From: Brachionus rotundiformis
Lineage: Eukaryota > Rotifera > Eurotatoria > Ploima > Brachionidae
DNA: 64,000 nt
Direction: 5' to 3'
Assembly (NCBI GenBank): GCA_016802295.1
Contig: JAESIW010000138.1
Span: 2,146,897 to 2,210,896 of the forward strand
Part shown: positions 1 through 14,200 of the stretch, piece by piece
Layout of the letters: each line of letters opens with the position of its first letter
Position numbering within the stretch: position 1 is the first letter of the stretch
Made by a program: the position numbers and the translations under genes
Notes under the pieces: generated by a model
Seen by the model: only the letters and a program-made list of their open reading frames with translations
What the model was told of the DNA's origin: nothing
Database searches by the model: none

Positions 1-2
1 GG

Positions 3-239
3 AAACAATTTATCCAAGTGGACAGAACTGAGCGAACCATTCAGCACTATTGCGAAATGTGTATTAGTCTGCAAATGGAAGAGTTTACTGGCATCAAGCA
101 CAAAGTGTTCAGTAATCATTCAAGATTGTTCAAGATGCGCGACAATTGCCAAGGGATTAGAATAGATAGTGTCTTTGGAACCAAGTTCTTGAAATTAGAC
201 AAAGATAATGTTAAAATGAAGTATTTGGAAAGCTATTGA
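3..239 (+). CDS. 3' end of an unidentified gene (partial)
   Basis: The frame is open from the window edge to a TGA at 237-239, giving about 78 codons, so this is the C-terminal part of a gene that starts upstream of the window. I do not recognise the family. The visible part is polar and basic with scattered cysteines, and ends in MKYLESY. No signal peptide, membrane segment or repeat is visible in this fragment. GC content is higher than in the following DNA, which supports real coding sequence. It converges with HHAT on the other strand. Confidence 0.5.
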   Translation, partial: KQFIQVDRTERTIQHYCEMCISLQMEEFTGIKHKVFSNHSRLFKMRDNCQGIRIDSVFGTKFLKLDKDNVKMKYLESY

Positions 240-1478
240 TCAGAAGCTGTCCCAATTATTAAATAATTAAAATTAACTTATTTATTTTTCGTATTATTTT
301 TAAAGAAATAATAAAGTTTTATTGAAATTATTGATTTTTAACTAATATTTGTATAGTATAATTTTTTATAGTAAACTCTTAATAAATATGTCGAATTTTA
401 AGCTTCTATATGTTTGTTAAGTGGTGTTACTTGTCAATATTTGATATTCGTTCTTAATTAAAAATTTCTAAGTAATTTAGGTTAGTAAAATACATATTAA
501 TTATTTGATTATAATTATAGACTTTCTTTCCAAATTAAGTCCATCTGCCTAGGAATCTCTCGAAGAAGCATATAAAAATTAAATATCTCCTGTGACAAAA
601 AAACTAATTCAAGTGTTATAAATAAGTTAAAAGTTAATTAATTTGCTCAATTTTAATTATATTCAGAGATGTTAAAATTTCATTTTTTATTATTTTTTTA
701 TTCATTATTTTAAAAAATTAATTATTGACAAAAATGATTATCAAAGGATTTTAATTTAATCCCAAAAATTAAATATCATTTAACCATTTCAGGTGTAGAT
801 AGACTATTTTTTTATAATCTTATAATTTATACTTTATAAATAATAGAAAGTTATTTTATAGGTTTTCAAAAGTTGGATTAATAAAATAAGAAAATAGATA
901 TAATTATAGACTTTCTTACCAAATCAAGAATTTTAACCAAATATTCTATGATTTTTCTAAATAATGTTTTTAACCAAAAATATAAAAAAAAATCCAAACT
1001 CTTAATATTTTATTTAGACAAAGTAAATTTACCACTTAAAAATCACTTCACTTTTACTTAAGTTTAAAGTCCTTTCCAAATTTCCGTACTAAATTTCAAA
1101 GAAGGAAACTTGGATAAGACTAATTGTCCCTTTTGAATGGTAAGATTACTCTAAAGCATGAATTTTTTCTTTCATAATGCTTTTTGGATAAATGTGCCAG
1201 TTCTTGGTAGACCTCGATTTGAAAATGTGAAACTCTGAAATCACCATTGACTTTCATTATATTTTTTCAATCCCTGATGCACCTTTTTTTCCATATACAG
1301 CTACCATTTAATAGCTCAAACTTGGCACGAGACAAAAAGAATTTTTTTCAATGTACCAAGTGAACGACCTGTTTGCTTTGATCAATTCAAATAGGTTCAA
1401 AATACTTTTTTTAATAGAATAGAATTATCAATTTTTTTAATAAAGAAAAAAAATATTCTTAAAATTTTTATTTAAATT
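240..1478. other. AT-rich intergenic DNA, no gene seen
   Basis: This lies between two convergent 3' ends. I see only short stop-rich frames. A ~28 bp stretch around TATAATTATAGACTTTCTT occurs at about 509-538 and again at about 899-928, so it is a small dispersed direct repeat. Nothing else stands out. Confidence 0.5.
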
Positions 1479-3439
1479 TTAATAAAACAAGTCAATCAGT
1501 TCTAATCTAATTTGGGCATTACAAAACAAACCTATAAAAGCCACGATAAAATTTAAAATAACATCTTGAAAAAAAAATAGATAATACATCTTTTAAAAGT
1601 TTATATTAAATATTTGTAAAAAATTACTTTTATTTCTCAAAAATAGAATCTCGTAGAGCTCAAGAGTCTCGTTTAAATTTCCTAAGAAAAAAGACGAATT
1701 GAGGTACATTATCATCTGACTGAGTACCATAAGAAAAGCTCCAAGTCCCCGTTTAACTCGTTCATTCATCATGTTTATCTTTAATTAAAAAAAAATTTCT
1801 CAATATTATTAATTGATTTATCTTCTTACATTGTCATTAATTGTTTTATTTTTGAGTATAAAATTGAAATAAAAGTTCTCGAAAATGATCATTAGACAAT
1901 TTATCATGGTCCAGATGCTCACATTGGTGCCAAAACCATGCCAGAATGAGATGAACACAAAAGAGAACACAATTGACACCAATTGGGTACTTTTTTTGCC
2001 CTTGCTACCTCCTAGAGGTATATAAAGATAACTTGAAAATAAATTAGAATCCTGTTTTGTTGCTATCTATTCTTATAAAAAGTTTACTTTTTGATAAACT
2101 CATAGATTCCGGTGTCGAAAAAGCGCCACATCTCGCTGTTCAGATGGATCATGGCAAAACACCTGGGCAATTCAGTGGTCCTCATGCCCACTATTTGGTT
2201 GAACAGTGTCGGAATGCCGTAATAGACAATGTATTTAGAGGTGAACAATACACCGCGGATCAAAATGGACATTACCAAAGAATGCACCGAGAAAAATCTG
2301 GAGACATAATTTGTGTAAATGAGTATTGTGTACGAGCTGGTAATGTGCAGCAACACTTCTATGAGCACAATGGATAAGCCTATGCGAAAGCAAAGCTTTG
2401 CCAATCCTTTCAAATCTGTCTTTTCTCTTTGTTCCATAAACTTTTTGTTGACCATGTTACAAGAAAATAAGATATGTTTTTAAATAAACTTACACAGTAG
2501 AGGAAATTTTTGTATGTAATAAATGGTGAAGTGAATAGAAAAGATGGAAAATAGACATATGCCAAAAAATTAGCAAAACTGTACATGTTATTTGGTCTGG
2601 GCTCTTTTTTGGTGTTAGTGTCTTTAGTGTTTAGATGGTCAATATAGTCCATGCAGTAGCCACACAATCTTAGAATCATAAAATAAAGTGTGCTTATGAA
2701 CTCGTTGAATGCGTCGTGTCTGACAGTGGACAATTTGGATGACTAGATAATTATATAAATGAATATATTTATTTTTTTGTTTTAATTGGTCAACTTTACC
2801 AAAAAATAATATACAGAATTTTGATGGATAAGAAACATGATTAGTATGGTGCCAAGCCAGAGCAGAATTTTGAGTTTGAACAGCTTGCAGAGGGCATATA
2901 TTGCCATATTGACCACCACAGTGACCATTAAACCCCAAAAGGTGAACATTTTTACCAACAAGAGGGCCGAATAAATTAAAAGAAGCCCGCTTGTGTGCTA
3001 AAATAAGTTTAAACTAGATAAACAAAATCACATTTTGCCAAATATCTACCTTGGGAAAATAGCAATCGCTTAATTTCTTGATTAATGGGACCAAAATTAA
3101 ATAGGCTAGGTTGTATTCGGCAAACATTCTTGCCATATAATTGTTCCATTCGATGTCTAAGCTTTCCTTGAAAAACAAAAAACTATTTAAAAAATAATTT
3201 ATTTCAAGATTCACATACTCGCTGAAAGTTAAAGTCTTTCACATTTTTAACAAGCATAATTCGATTCTTGTAGACTTGATGTTAAAACAAATTATAGATA
3301 AGCACCAGGATCAATTCTTACCTGACGACTCTGTTATGAACACATAAAACGCATAAATGAGAAGGCAGGCTAGATAAATTGAGTATGAATACATTTCACC
3401 ATTGGTTAGTTTAACAAAGTTGGCTTTTTGTTTAGACAT
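1479..3439 (-). CDS. HHAT: Hedgehog acyltransferase (MBOAT family), multi-exon
   Basis: This is a membrane-bound O-acyltransferase that palmitoylates the N-terminus of Hedgehog ligands in the secretory pathway. The gene reads from ATG at 3439 through several short-intron exons to TAA at 1479. Exons align with HHAT from memory in order: an N-terminal hydrophobic segment (SIYLACLLIYAFYVF), a short block with EWNNYMARMFAEYN, the FLAYVYFPSF region, and the conserved block LPRCFAM...MWRFFDTGIYEFI (2084-2240). Then come YLYIPLGGS and the catalytic-type histidine block SFWHG (about 1935-1950), followed by NCLMIIFENF. The last two introns I placed (about 1780-1830 and 1560-1625) keep the frame open to the stop. 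Most of the product is hydrophobic, as expected for a multi-pass protein. Porcupine is the nearest alternative, but the FWHG context and the preceding block fit HHAT better. Confidence 0.85.
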
Positions 3440-5222
3440 TTTTTATTTAAATTTTGGAAATTTTAATTTTTTTTAAATAAAGTTTAATTGAAGACAAAGT
3501 GTCTTTGAAATTGTTGGCTGCTATTTCAAAATAAACACGTCATTATTTTCTTATGCTAAGTAGATATTCAGTTCCTAAGGATTTAGTTATTAAATTTTAA
3601 TTTATGATAAACTTTTTGTCACACAATAAAGCAATAACTAAGCCAACTAAACAAAAATTAAATGATAACATTATTTTTAAGAATTTTATTAAAATATTTT
3701 AAACAATGGTAATGGTTTTACCAAGTCTGTTTGTAGTTTTTCAATTAAAGAATTTTGTGTCTTGCTACTTAGGTAAAAGTCCTATTTGATGTCACATCTT
3801 TTTGCCAAAAAGTTATCATTTATTATATTTCTCTTATTATCTAATTTTTGTTCAGCAAAAAAATTATTTTCTTACTGCTGATTTTTTTACCAACATTAAA
3901 TCAAAGAGATAATCAAAATGTGGAATATTGAAATTGATAAAAACAATTGAATTAAGTTGGAGTTTTTAAGGAGTTGTACTTGTTGTAAAGACTACCAATT
4001 GACCAAAAATTTAAAAGAGGCCAGCCTTCGAAAACAGGACCTGCATATTTGCCAAATTCAGATAGAGTTTTTCTGATAAAAAAAGCTGAAAAAAAATTAT
4101 CTGACTGATGAAATAACTATTTGGACAAGAATATTGATTGAACCAAGATTAAAGTAATATAATCTAAGGAAAAATAACCACCTGGTAGAACCGATGACCA
4201 AATCAAATAATGAAGAAAAAACATTTGAATACTTTTATTCAAGATTAATTAATAGTAGTTACTGCGGTATAGTGGTCTAAACTAGCGCAGAATTTGCGCT
4301 TAGCCCTTAAGGCTATTCAAGTCTTTATAAATTCAGTTTGAATATTTATCTATCAATTTTAGCTTTGAAACTATCGACCGTCTTTGCCGATATTGCTTTA
4401 AGTGGTAGCTTGTCGCATGTTTGCACAACTCGGTTTGTAAAGAATTGATGAAGATACTTTGTTTATTAATTTTCAACAATTAAGCTTTCTTTTTTGACTG
4501 ACAATTCAAAATTAAATTAAACAATTTTAATTTAAAATATTTTTTAAATTTTATTAAAAAAAATTTCATTATGTTTTAGATTTAAATAAATGAAGTGCTG
4601 ATCAGTCTTTCATAGATGGTAAATTGAAACCAGATGTGACCAGATGTCATACATAGCAGGCTGTACTACACTGGACCTTCGAACAGAAGCATCAACCAGA
4701 CAAGATGGTATAAAAATGAATTTCAGACATGTACAAATTTTAAATTAAAGATGAATAAACCATTGTTATCATGTACCATTTATGAAGACTTGCTGTCTCA
4801 ATTGTTTGATATTAAAAATATGTAAGAAAAATTTAAACACGATTTATTATTGAATAAAAAATTTAAAAAAAGAATTTAATTAAGAAATTTATATTTTTAA
4901 TAATAATATTAATAATAATATTAAAAAATATCATTCAGAAAAATGTTCAATCTAACACGCACTCACATTACAAAAAAAATGATTCATTGTTTTCGCTCGA
5001 TTAAATTTATCCAAAAAATTATTATTAATTTAGGCAAATTAATTATAAATAAAAAAAGAGAAAAAAAAATTTAGAAAAATTTTGTTCCTTAAATTTTAAT
5101 AAACAAATCAACGATTTAAATCAAAACTGCTCGGTCGGTTCACTAGGCAGTTACTGCATGGTTTACTACACAAATACAACAAATATTCACATATTGACCA
5201 AGTCATTAGCTACTAAAGACAT
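3440..5222. other. Intergenic DNA with a retroelement tail fragment
   Basis: About 1.8 kb between the HHAT start and the RhoGEF stop. Frames are stop-rich and I see no gene. It contains a LINE 3'-tail fragment near 4250-4345 (separate entry) and an AT-rich TAATAATATTAATAATAATATT stretch around 4900. The part near 4900-5200 is probably RhoGEF 3'UTR and downstream DNA. Confidence 0.45.
4250..4345 (-). mobile_element. 3'-tail fragment of a non-LTR retrotransposon
   Basis: Read on the minus strand, this stretch matches the segment at about 46,825-46,915. Both carry AAGACT...AATAG, then GGCTAAGCGC, a short spacer, TGCGC, and then ACCACTATACC followed by an ACTACT-rich end. The plus copy at 46.8 kb directly follows a degenerate reverse transcriptase, so I read this as a truncated 3' end of the same LINE family. 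Divergence between the copies shows it is old. Confidence 0.55.
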
Positions 5223-8200
5223 TTATGCATACGAATGTTCAGCATCAAAAGTGTCCCTACTACTAAATGGGTATTCCTTGACCTCATCATCACTTAGATC
5301 ATTGTTGAAGTCAATGGACTGTGGCAACGAGGGAGGGTCAGTGCTAGGTGGCGTAGGTACTCTCACATCAGAGTCTGAGTCATTCAAATCAAGCTCTCTT
5401 TCATTCTCAGGTGTCCTATAAACATCTTCCTCATTCATTTCATCACCTTTAAATCTGGTCGGACTCAGCTGTCCATTTTGATAGTTGTGGTCAAAGTTTT
5501 CTATTTTAATCTTGTGCAATTTGACACATTCGGTAATGACCGAATTGTTTGGCATAATGACCAGAGTTGCATCGGAGCCAATTGATTGACTTCGACCATT
5601 TATTTCCTCGTCATAGTAGTTTATCTGCTCGTCCTCGGACAGATCAGCATTGGTCGATGACGAGGATATTAAACTGCTGGACACTAGCTCGGAGTCTACG
5701 CTAAGTGTTTGACCACGGATTGGTCTCATTGACGAGCTCCTAAGACTCTTGGGCTCGTCCAATGACAACCTCAAATTTGGCAAGCATTTTTCTGCATCTT
5801 TTTTAAGCTTGTTCTGTTGGTCGCTGAAACACGAACGCAACACTTCCAAATAGCGTTCCAATTTTATCAAATTTGAGTTTATGGACTGGTTTTCTTGTTT
5901 GTTGTTTTCATTTTTGATTATTTTCATTTCCAATGAGTTAAGTTCAATGCAAGCTTTGGTAATTATGAGTTGAGTGTGGTCAAGGAAGTCGTCCATGTCA
6001 GAAAACTTGATCTCTTTGCCAATAGGCTCAATTTGAGCACTAGAATGGTTCATTTTGGCAAAAAGGTCGTGTCTTTCGCCAAGAAGTTTCATGATACTTT
6101 TGGAATTTTGGCTCAGCTGTTCCTCTAGCTTGGCATGATCTTGATCTTCTTGTTTAGGCAGCGATTGAGCGGACTGGTCTTCAGAAGGCAAAGATGGCGT
6201 GCTGCTAAGCGCCGATGTGGAAACTGAAGTAGACAAAGCTGGGACTGATTTTTGGGACATGTTTGAATTGGACGGCGAATGGCTGAGTGAGCTGACCGAG
6301 GACGGCTGCCGATTGAGGCTCAAATTTTCATCGTGTTTGCCTATCAAATGTTCCAAGCAATTGCACCATTTGCTGCGCTCATCGCCCGATTTAGTCACAA
6401 AAGAGAGCAATTTTTGGTTGTCAATTGAATTTTTGTCCTTAAGCACATCTTGTTCTACCACCAAGTAGAATTGCCGTCTGTCGTTCAACAAGCCAAAGCG
6501 GGTGATCCAACTGATTGGTATTACCGGCGAGAGAAGCTTTTTGAATCGGTTCTCTATGTAGTTAAGTGGTTTGAGAATGTAGCGGCGCTTTTCGTCCGTG
6601 GATTTTTCCAATAGTACCAGTATGTCTTCGTACAAGAGAGTGTGAAGATTTTTCGAGCCATTTTTGGAATGCTTCCATTCCAATTCGCTTTCCAGAAGCA
6701 GCTTTCGGTCTTTTAGGGTCAGATTCTTTAAAACAAATTTATTTAATAATTTAATTTAATAATTTATTTGTATTAATTAATTTAAAAAAATTAATTTTAT
6801 ATTTTTAATAATGTAATTTTTATTAAAAAAACAATAAAGTTATTTTTGTTTAATGGTTTTAAATATAATTAAGGTTAACTTACTCGGTACGATGACAAGC
6901 GTTGGTACTTGGCGGCATACTGTTCGAATTCCTTGATGTCAATTCGGCTTGCCAACTCGTCATTACGGATTTTGTTTTCACATACTGTCACTGCGTTATT
7001 TACATAATGGGATATTTTACTACTGGCATCTACGCACTCTTGTAGACGATTTATGTCTTCTTGGTCTTTTAATAATTAATAAAATTAATCTTATTTCATT
7101 TAGAATTGTTTAAATTAGATTGTTTTAATTTTTGTATGATAATTTGATAACTGATAATATTGATAAAAAAATAGAACTTTATTTTTTAATTCAAAAATTG
7201 TATTATTTTTCAATTGTATACTTAAAGTATACATTTAAAATTGTAAAATATGTGACCATTACCATTGGTAAACTAGATTCTTATTTTATTGGCAAATCAT
7301 TTTAAAATTCTTGGTTCCCTATTTAAACAACCCAATTTTATAAATCATCTAAGCTTTTTAAATCAAATAAAGTATTAGTAATAATAATTGTCTCAACATT
7401 TTTGTTTAATTTAATAATTAATTTATTAGATAATAAAATAATTCCCTTAATCAAGTCGAATTGAATGCAGAGGCATTTAATATGAGTGTTTAAACAATTT
7501 GCGTCATAATGGCAATAATCTAAGCCAGCTGCAAAAGCGATTGTTTATTTAGCTTTAAATCTGGTAATAAGTGCTTTTAATGTCATATTGAAAAGTTTAT
7601 AATCAAGAGTAAAATAAACATATCTTATCTTCAAATCTATTTCGTATTTGTAATAAAATTTTTATTTACTTGTAGCAGATTTTGATAGCTCATTGAACAG
7701 GAGCTTGTATTTGACCAAGCGCTGTACTTCGGTGGGCAAAAAGTCCTTCAAGTGCAGCTTACGGCAAATCCAGTGGTTCTCAGCGGTCTTAATTAGCAGA
7801 AATATTAATTAACTAATACATTTTGATGTTTAATATATTTTTACAGTAATAAATTGGTTAAATTTATCATTATTTTTGAGTTTGGTCTGAAGCAATTTAA
7901 TGGCTTGACTTTGATTTTCACAAAACTTGGCACATGCTGACTGAAATTTGGCACCCTCTTCGCCTTTAAACTGCTCCAAAATTATATCAATTAGCTGCTT
8001 GATTGGCACTATGGGATTTTCCCGCCTAAGCTGTTTTAATTTTTTATTAAAATTAGCTTTACAAAAAATAAATAAAAAATAGACAAAATAGTTTAATTTG
8101 GAAGAATTTATCTATAATTACAATGTATCCTAAGGACTTCGTCTAAATTGGGAAATACTGTTTCCTGTTCTTCAAGACTCAGGTAAACATTGACATTAAT

Positions 8201-11200
8201 GGGAATAAAAAAGTGATTTTTCATTATCTTTAAATTTCGGACATGTTTTTGCTCAGTGTGGATGAGCTCGTTGATGACCTCTTGGGTTTTTATCTCCTTG
8301 CGGGTCAGTTTTTCCAAAATTTCTTTCGGAATGGCAGCGCTGATACTCGGCAGCTCCTCTTCGACTTCAATGTCCGACTCTTGCATCCAAAAGCGGTCAT
8401 TTCCGCTCTGGTTTGTGCTGGTCGACGACCGGTTGCTATGGCAATTCAGCTCTTGCTCGTTCATGTTACTTGATGATTCAATAGATAATCTTTTAATATT
8501 TGAACATAATGGACATGGTAAAAGATAAGGTTAAGCAATGTTTACCGCTCATTTAGCCGGGGACTCAGGGGATTTGTTGAGGATATAGCGTTTTTTATCT
8601 CAATCGGCTCGGGGTCACTTTAAAATAAGCATATAAATAAGAAAATATTCATTTATTTTGTTACCAAAGCAGCTAAGTTAAAAGCAAACAATAAGTTTAG
8701 AAATAAAACCTGGTAGCGTTCGAGTCTCGGAACGATGGTACAACACTTGGCCCATTTTTGCTACTTTTTTTCTTTCAAGACTTTAGATCAAACTACTCTT
8801 AAGCTTATTATTAGATTCTGGTATCAAGTCCACACTTTGGTACTAAATTTTTTTTATATTAATTGACTTTAAATTAATAAAACTATTCAAAAATTGTTTT
8901 ATTTTTTTTTAAGTGAATTATCTATTTACAATTTAAATATTTTAATAAAAAATACATTTTTTTAAATTAATTTAATTTGCTGAAACTACTCAAAAACAAT
9001 TAAATGTGATAGATAAATAATAATTATTCTGGCCTCCGAGACCTGTTATACAAGGCTTTATTTCAACAATAATAATAATTACAATTAATTAACTAAATCT
9101 AGTTATCTATTATTAGTAAATTAAATTTAGTCTTGTGAGTTGTTACCTTTTTGATCGAGCAACGTTAGACTTTGATTTTTTAACATCAACTTTCAAGCTA
9201 CCGACTCGTTTGCACGCTGGTTCCCTAGTGGACCCATTGGGAAAACTAGACGAACCTGGGTTCAAACAAGCCGTATTATTGTAAGGTTTATTAGGCAAAA
9301 TTTGATTCTGATTCAGGTGATTAGGATCTTTTTTAAGACTTAATCGAAAAAAAAAATGATTATTTGAAAAAGAGAAGAATGGCGCAATAACAAAAGCAAG
9401 CACCCGTGTTATAACCCCAGTGTTCGGCTTACCTGGTCATGTTGTCTGGACTGTTGGCGTGCGACGAGTGCCGCTGTTCGTTGTTGTTCGGAGAGGACGA
9501 GCCAGAGTGAAGAGTGGTCACCTTGGTTGATGTGGGAGATGTGAGTATGACCGGAGTGGGCTTCTGGGCGTTCAGCATCTCGAACTTCTTGATCGCTTCA
9601 TTGACCGGCAAATTTCCTAAAAGAATTAAGTTTAAAATTTTGCTCAAAATAGATAATTTTTATTTTAGAATAAAAAATAAAAAACTTTGTGCATAATCAC
9701 TGGGATAATTATTTAGTGATGGATCTCCGGTATTTGTTTGCATATCGACATTTCCAATCGGATAAAACAAACTTTGTGACTCTTCTTCTTTTTCTTTAAT
9801 AAAAATTTTTTAATTAATTTAATTTTTTCCTTATCATTATTTTTTAATAATTGATTAGAAAGATTAGAATTACTTCTTGGTCCAAAAAACATCTTATGAA
9901 TGGTGTCAAACTTGTCCTTATAGTCGGTTTTAATTGTCTTCTGGGTGCCTTGGCATTCGCTCAATGGTCCAGAGTAAAGACAGTGTCGGTGTATTTTAAA
10001 ATCACACTTTGACTCTTTATATATTTTAAATTTTAATTTATTAACAAATAAAAAAATTATTTATCTTTATTTATTGGTTACTTTGGCAAGCCAAGCCTTG
10101 ATACCCAATGCCCCAAAATGGTTGGACACATTGGAAGCAGACTGATTTTTTGTCAGTAAATATGGTCTCAGTGAAGCTGTGTCCGCGCATTGGATACGAG
10201 GAGTTTTTCTTGATCTTGACCTTTTTGTTGAGGAAAATTGGAATTTTGTCAATGTCCATTTTTCCGATTTGCTTGACCGGGAGCCCATGTCGTTTGACAA
10301 ATGTAGCCAACGAGCTTGCCAATGCAGATATTTGAGCAGTTTCTTTTGGTCCGTTCCACTCGTTGTTTATTATCAGCAAGCTATTGCCCAATTCTTCCAC
10401 ATACTTGGCCAAATTGGCCACTATATGGGGCTTGGCACTATCAAAGTCAGTCTTATCACTGTACATAGTGGACAAGTCGCTGCCGTGGAACAAATTGGCA
10501 AGACCTGCAACATCAAATTTTTATAAAATTAATTAATTAATTTTTTTAAATTGCTAATATTTAACATTAATTAAAAAATAAATAAACAAATAACTAATTA
10601 AACATGGATGACACAAAGCTCTATTACGTCACGTATATGACTTACTTATACTTCGCTTAACAAATTTGCTCCTAATTATTTTAGCCTTATTTAGCCTAAA
10701 TGTTTTAGCTTGATATTTAAATTAATAGTTTATAAATTATAAATTCGCCAGAAAATTCATGTTTTTCACAGCTTACCTATTTGGCCAATTTCTCTGAACC
10801 TAATTAGCTGACTGTTTACATTCTTGACCGCATCGTTTCTCGAGTCTTTGAGCAATTTTTTAATTTGGATTAGGCTGTCCGATGGATTTTTCTCAAAAAT
10901 GTCCTCCAATTTTCTAATTATATTTTCGTCCACTTTTATCTTCAGGGGCTTTAGGAGAAACAAATTAATAATCAGATTCTAATAAGCCATTGGCAAATGA
11001 CTTACTGCCGTGTAGTCCAAAAACACTGTGAACAACTCGTATGACCATCGAATAATTGAGTCCTTTTTTTCTGTCGATGCCAACAAGTCTTCGGCAAACA
11101 AACAAAAATACTTTAATTTATTAAAAAAGTTAAATTTTTTTCTTTTTGGGTATTTTTGTTCAAATTTTACCAAGTCATTTGGCGACTCGTTTTGGCAACT

Positions 11201-14200
11201 GAGGGTATAGCATAAAAAAATGGACAAAGTGACCGGTTTTGATATCAGCTTTTCACAATCATTGTAATCACTCATGTCAAATCCAAACTTAAAATAACAA
11301 AAAAAATAAAATTTTAATTATCACTGATAATTGGAAAAATAATTTAAGCATAAAAAATTTAATTATTTTCAGCTCTTTTTATTTTATGTGTGGTTTTTGA
11401 CCAGGTTATTTTTTTTTTATTAAATTAATAAGCTTATTTATATGTTTATTAATGTATTTAAAAAAATAAACATATTTTTTTTACAAAAATGTTAAATTTT
11501 TAATCAAAGGTATGAACTAATAAATAAATTAATTAAAATTTTAATAACATATTTAAATTATTTCGATTTATATTATTAAGTTTAAAATATTTTAATAACT
11601 TGATTAATAAGAATAAATAATATTTTATTATTAATTTATTAATTATATTAGATAATCGACTCCAATTAACCTTTTTAGCTGAAATTATTTGATTAAAGAA
11701 TGCATTAATAAATCAATTAGCTATAAATTTTACAACATTTTCTAATTATTTTGATTTTTTTATTTAATTTAGAATTTTTAATAACTTGAAAAATTAAATT
11801 AATAAAAACATTTATATTTTTTAATAGTGTGTTACTTTTTAATGAATAATCAACCTATAATACCCAATTAAATTATCAAACATTTTTTTTAATTATCTTG
11901 ATTTTTTGCTTAATAGTATGAACTAATAAATATTTTAATTTATTTAATTAAATTTTTAATTTTCGATAACTTGAACCATTTAAATTAAAAAATATAATTA
12001 ATATTTACCTTTACACTCGAATCATGTAAATTATCATCACTAGTATAGGATATATCATCTTTGTAATCAATAAACTTAATAATTTACAGATTAAACAAAT
12101 TATTATCTAAAAAAATAAGATAGATTAAAGGATTACATCATCATTTTGATCGGTTGTTTTCTGCTTGTCCAAGTCGCCAACAGACACGGAATGATTCAAA
12201 GAGTTAATAGCTATATTGGACAACGATTGGGTCTGATAGCCTTTTCCATTAGTGGAACTCTATTGACAAAAATAAACATATTTATATTAATAATAATAAA
12301 AGATAAAAAAGGAAAAATATTCTTTTTTTTTTTATAAAATTTTTATTAAATAATTTACTCTTGTTTTTTTGATGGAGCGTTTCTGGTCGGACGCGGTGAC
12401 GCCACTGGTGGCCGAAGCATTAAAGTTCTTAAGTGATTCATCTGACATTGAGTGCTGTTTGCGGTGTGTGGTGACCATGTTGCGGTTAATGTCGGTCGAG
12501 TCGTTGACAAACTGGGTCAGATTGGAATCGGCCGACTGGGCCAAAGTGCCGACCACGGCCATCTTATCCCGGTCCTCTTGGTCGGTCTCTTGGTCGCTTG
12601 GGCTCTGCTCATCGGGCTCTGTGTTGCCATCTTCCGATGTTCGACTCTCGGTCGATTGCTTCGACTCGTTCAAGCTCAGCTCGCTTTTGCTCTCGTCCAA
12701 GCGCGGTCGCACGCTGAACGACGATGCCGGTGCCATGGTGCACGGACTGGGCGTCGCGTTGGTAAACGGCAAACGCCGCTGTAAGTGCAGCGACACAAAC
12801 GAATTGGCTTAAAGATAAAAATAAAAAATAAATTAAAAAAATAAATAGATAGTTTTTATTAAATTCAAAAAAGGTATCGCAATGCCACCAAAACAAGCCA
12901 GAGAACAAATTGGTTGATTAATTAGAGTCTTACAAGTGAGCGATTCAACTGAATTGCGCTTACGATTGGAAAAAGTGGGCGATGATCCATATGAGTACTT
13001 TATGTTGGCGGTGGAGTCGATGGCGGTGGTTTTGCTGGCCGAATCGGTGGCCTTGGCCGCGGCTTGTTTGCTTTTTGACCAAATTTTGTCCAGTTTGTCG
13101 GATTTGGCGCGTCTGTAGACAGTGGGCGAGTTGGACTTGCGGCTAGATGGTGTGGGCGAGCAGGACGACGAGGACATGGTGCCGTAGAGCACGGACGTGT
13201 TGGCTGCCGGTGTGTACGAGGTGTAGTAGGAGGTGGCCGCGTCGGGCACCTCCAAGTGGTTGTGCGAGCTCTCTGCTTTGGACGGATTGAGCAGGTCGTT
13301 CAGCGACGAGCGGCTCACCGTAAAGTTGACCCGGTTGGAGCTCAGGGTCCTTGGCAAGGGCGGCTTGGATCTCGGCTCCTGGTCCGCATTCATCTTATCA
13401 TTTCTAGAGTCTAGTCAAGTTCAGTGCAAGGTGTTATCTTATCTTATCTTAATCTTGTTCAAATATCAATAAACTGCTGAATGTTTAAATTGATCTAATG
13501 TTATTGTTTTCTGTTTGTTTCTAATGCTGCTGTTACTTAATCTTTCAATGTTTTATTATTAAAGATAATTTGCAAGCTTATTTTCAAGATATAGATAAGG
13601 TTGATATTTAGAAAAAAGCATAGAGTTAGAGAGAAAAGATTGGAATAATGTAATTAGTACTCGAGAAATTGTTTATAGGTTATAGAAATCGTTTGGAATT
13701 TAAAAATTAAAAAAAAAATATATATATATATATAAATATATATAAAACTATATATATAAAACTTGTTTATAAGATTATGTAAAAAATGTGAGATTGTATT
13801 TTAGGCCCGGCATCTCCTTATTTGTATACATTCGACTAATTAATTAAAGAATGCAAAATTCCAAATATTTGGCATTGATTTGGTGTTCGCCTAAAAGCGC
13901 ATAATAATGACATGCTAAATGTTTGCTGGTTGTATCATGACGTTGGTGGCATTTGCGAGGAATTTAAGCTCAAATATTTGCTGGAAAATATTCAGCCAAC
14001 AAAATGGTGATCTGTACTTACCGCACTCGTCAATCATGTTCTGAATTTCTTTGCTTTCTTTTGACTTTACACATGTACCATTTACCTAGGAGAAAAATGG
14101 TTTATTTTTTTCCGCACATTTTTGTTTGATTAATTTTGGTAATATCTACCTTTAGGATTATGTCGCCCACTTGAATGCCAGAATGGTAGGCTGGTGTGTC

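Noticed and set aside
8708..8735. B-box-like GTTCGAGTC within a RhoGEF intron
   Set aside because: No A box or cloverleaf around it; may be chance or an old SINE trace, too weak to list.
12369..12812. 147- and 110-codon plus-strand open frames
   Set aside because: Shadows of the Ser-rich, GC-richer RhoGEF linker exon on the other strand; they have no splice context or family match.
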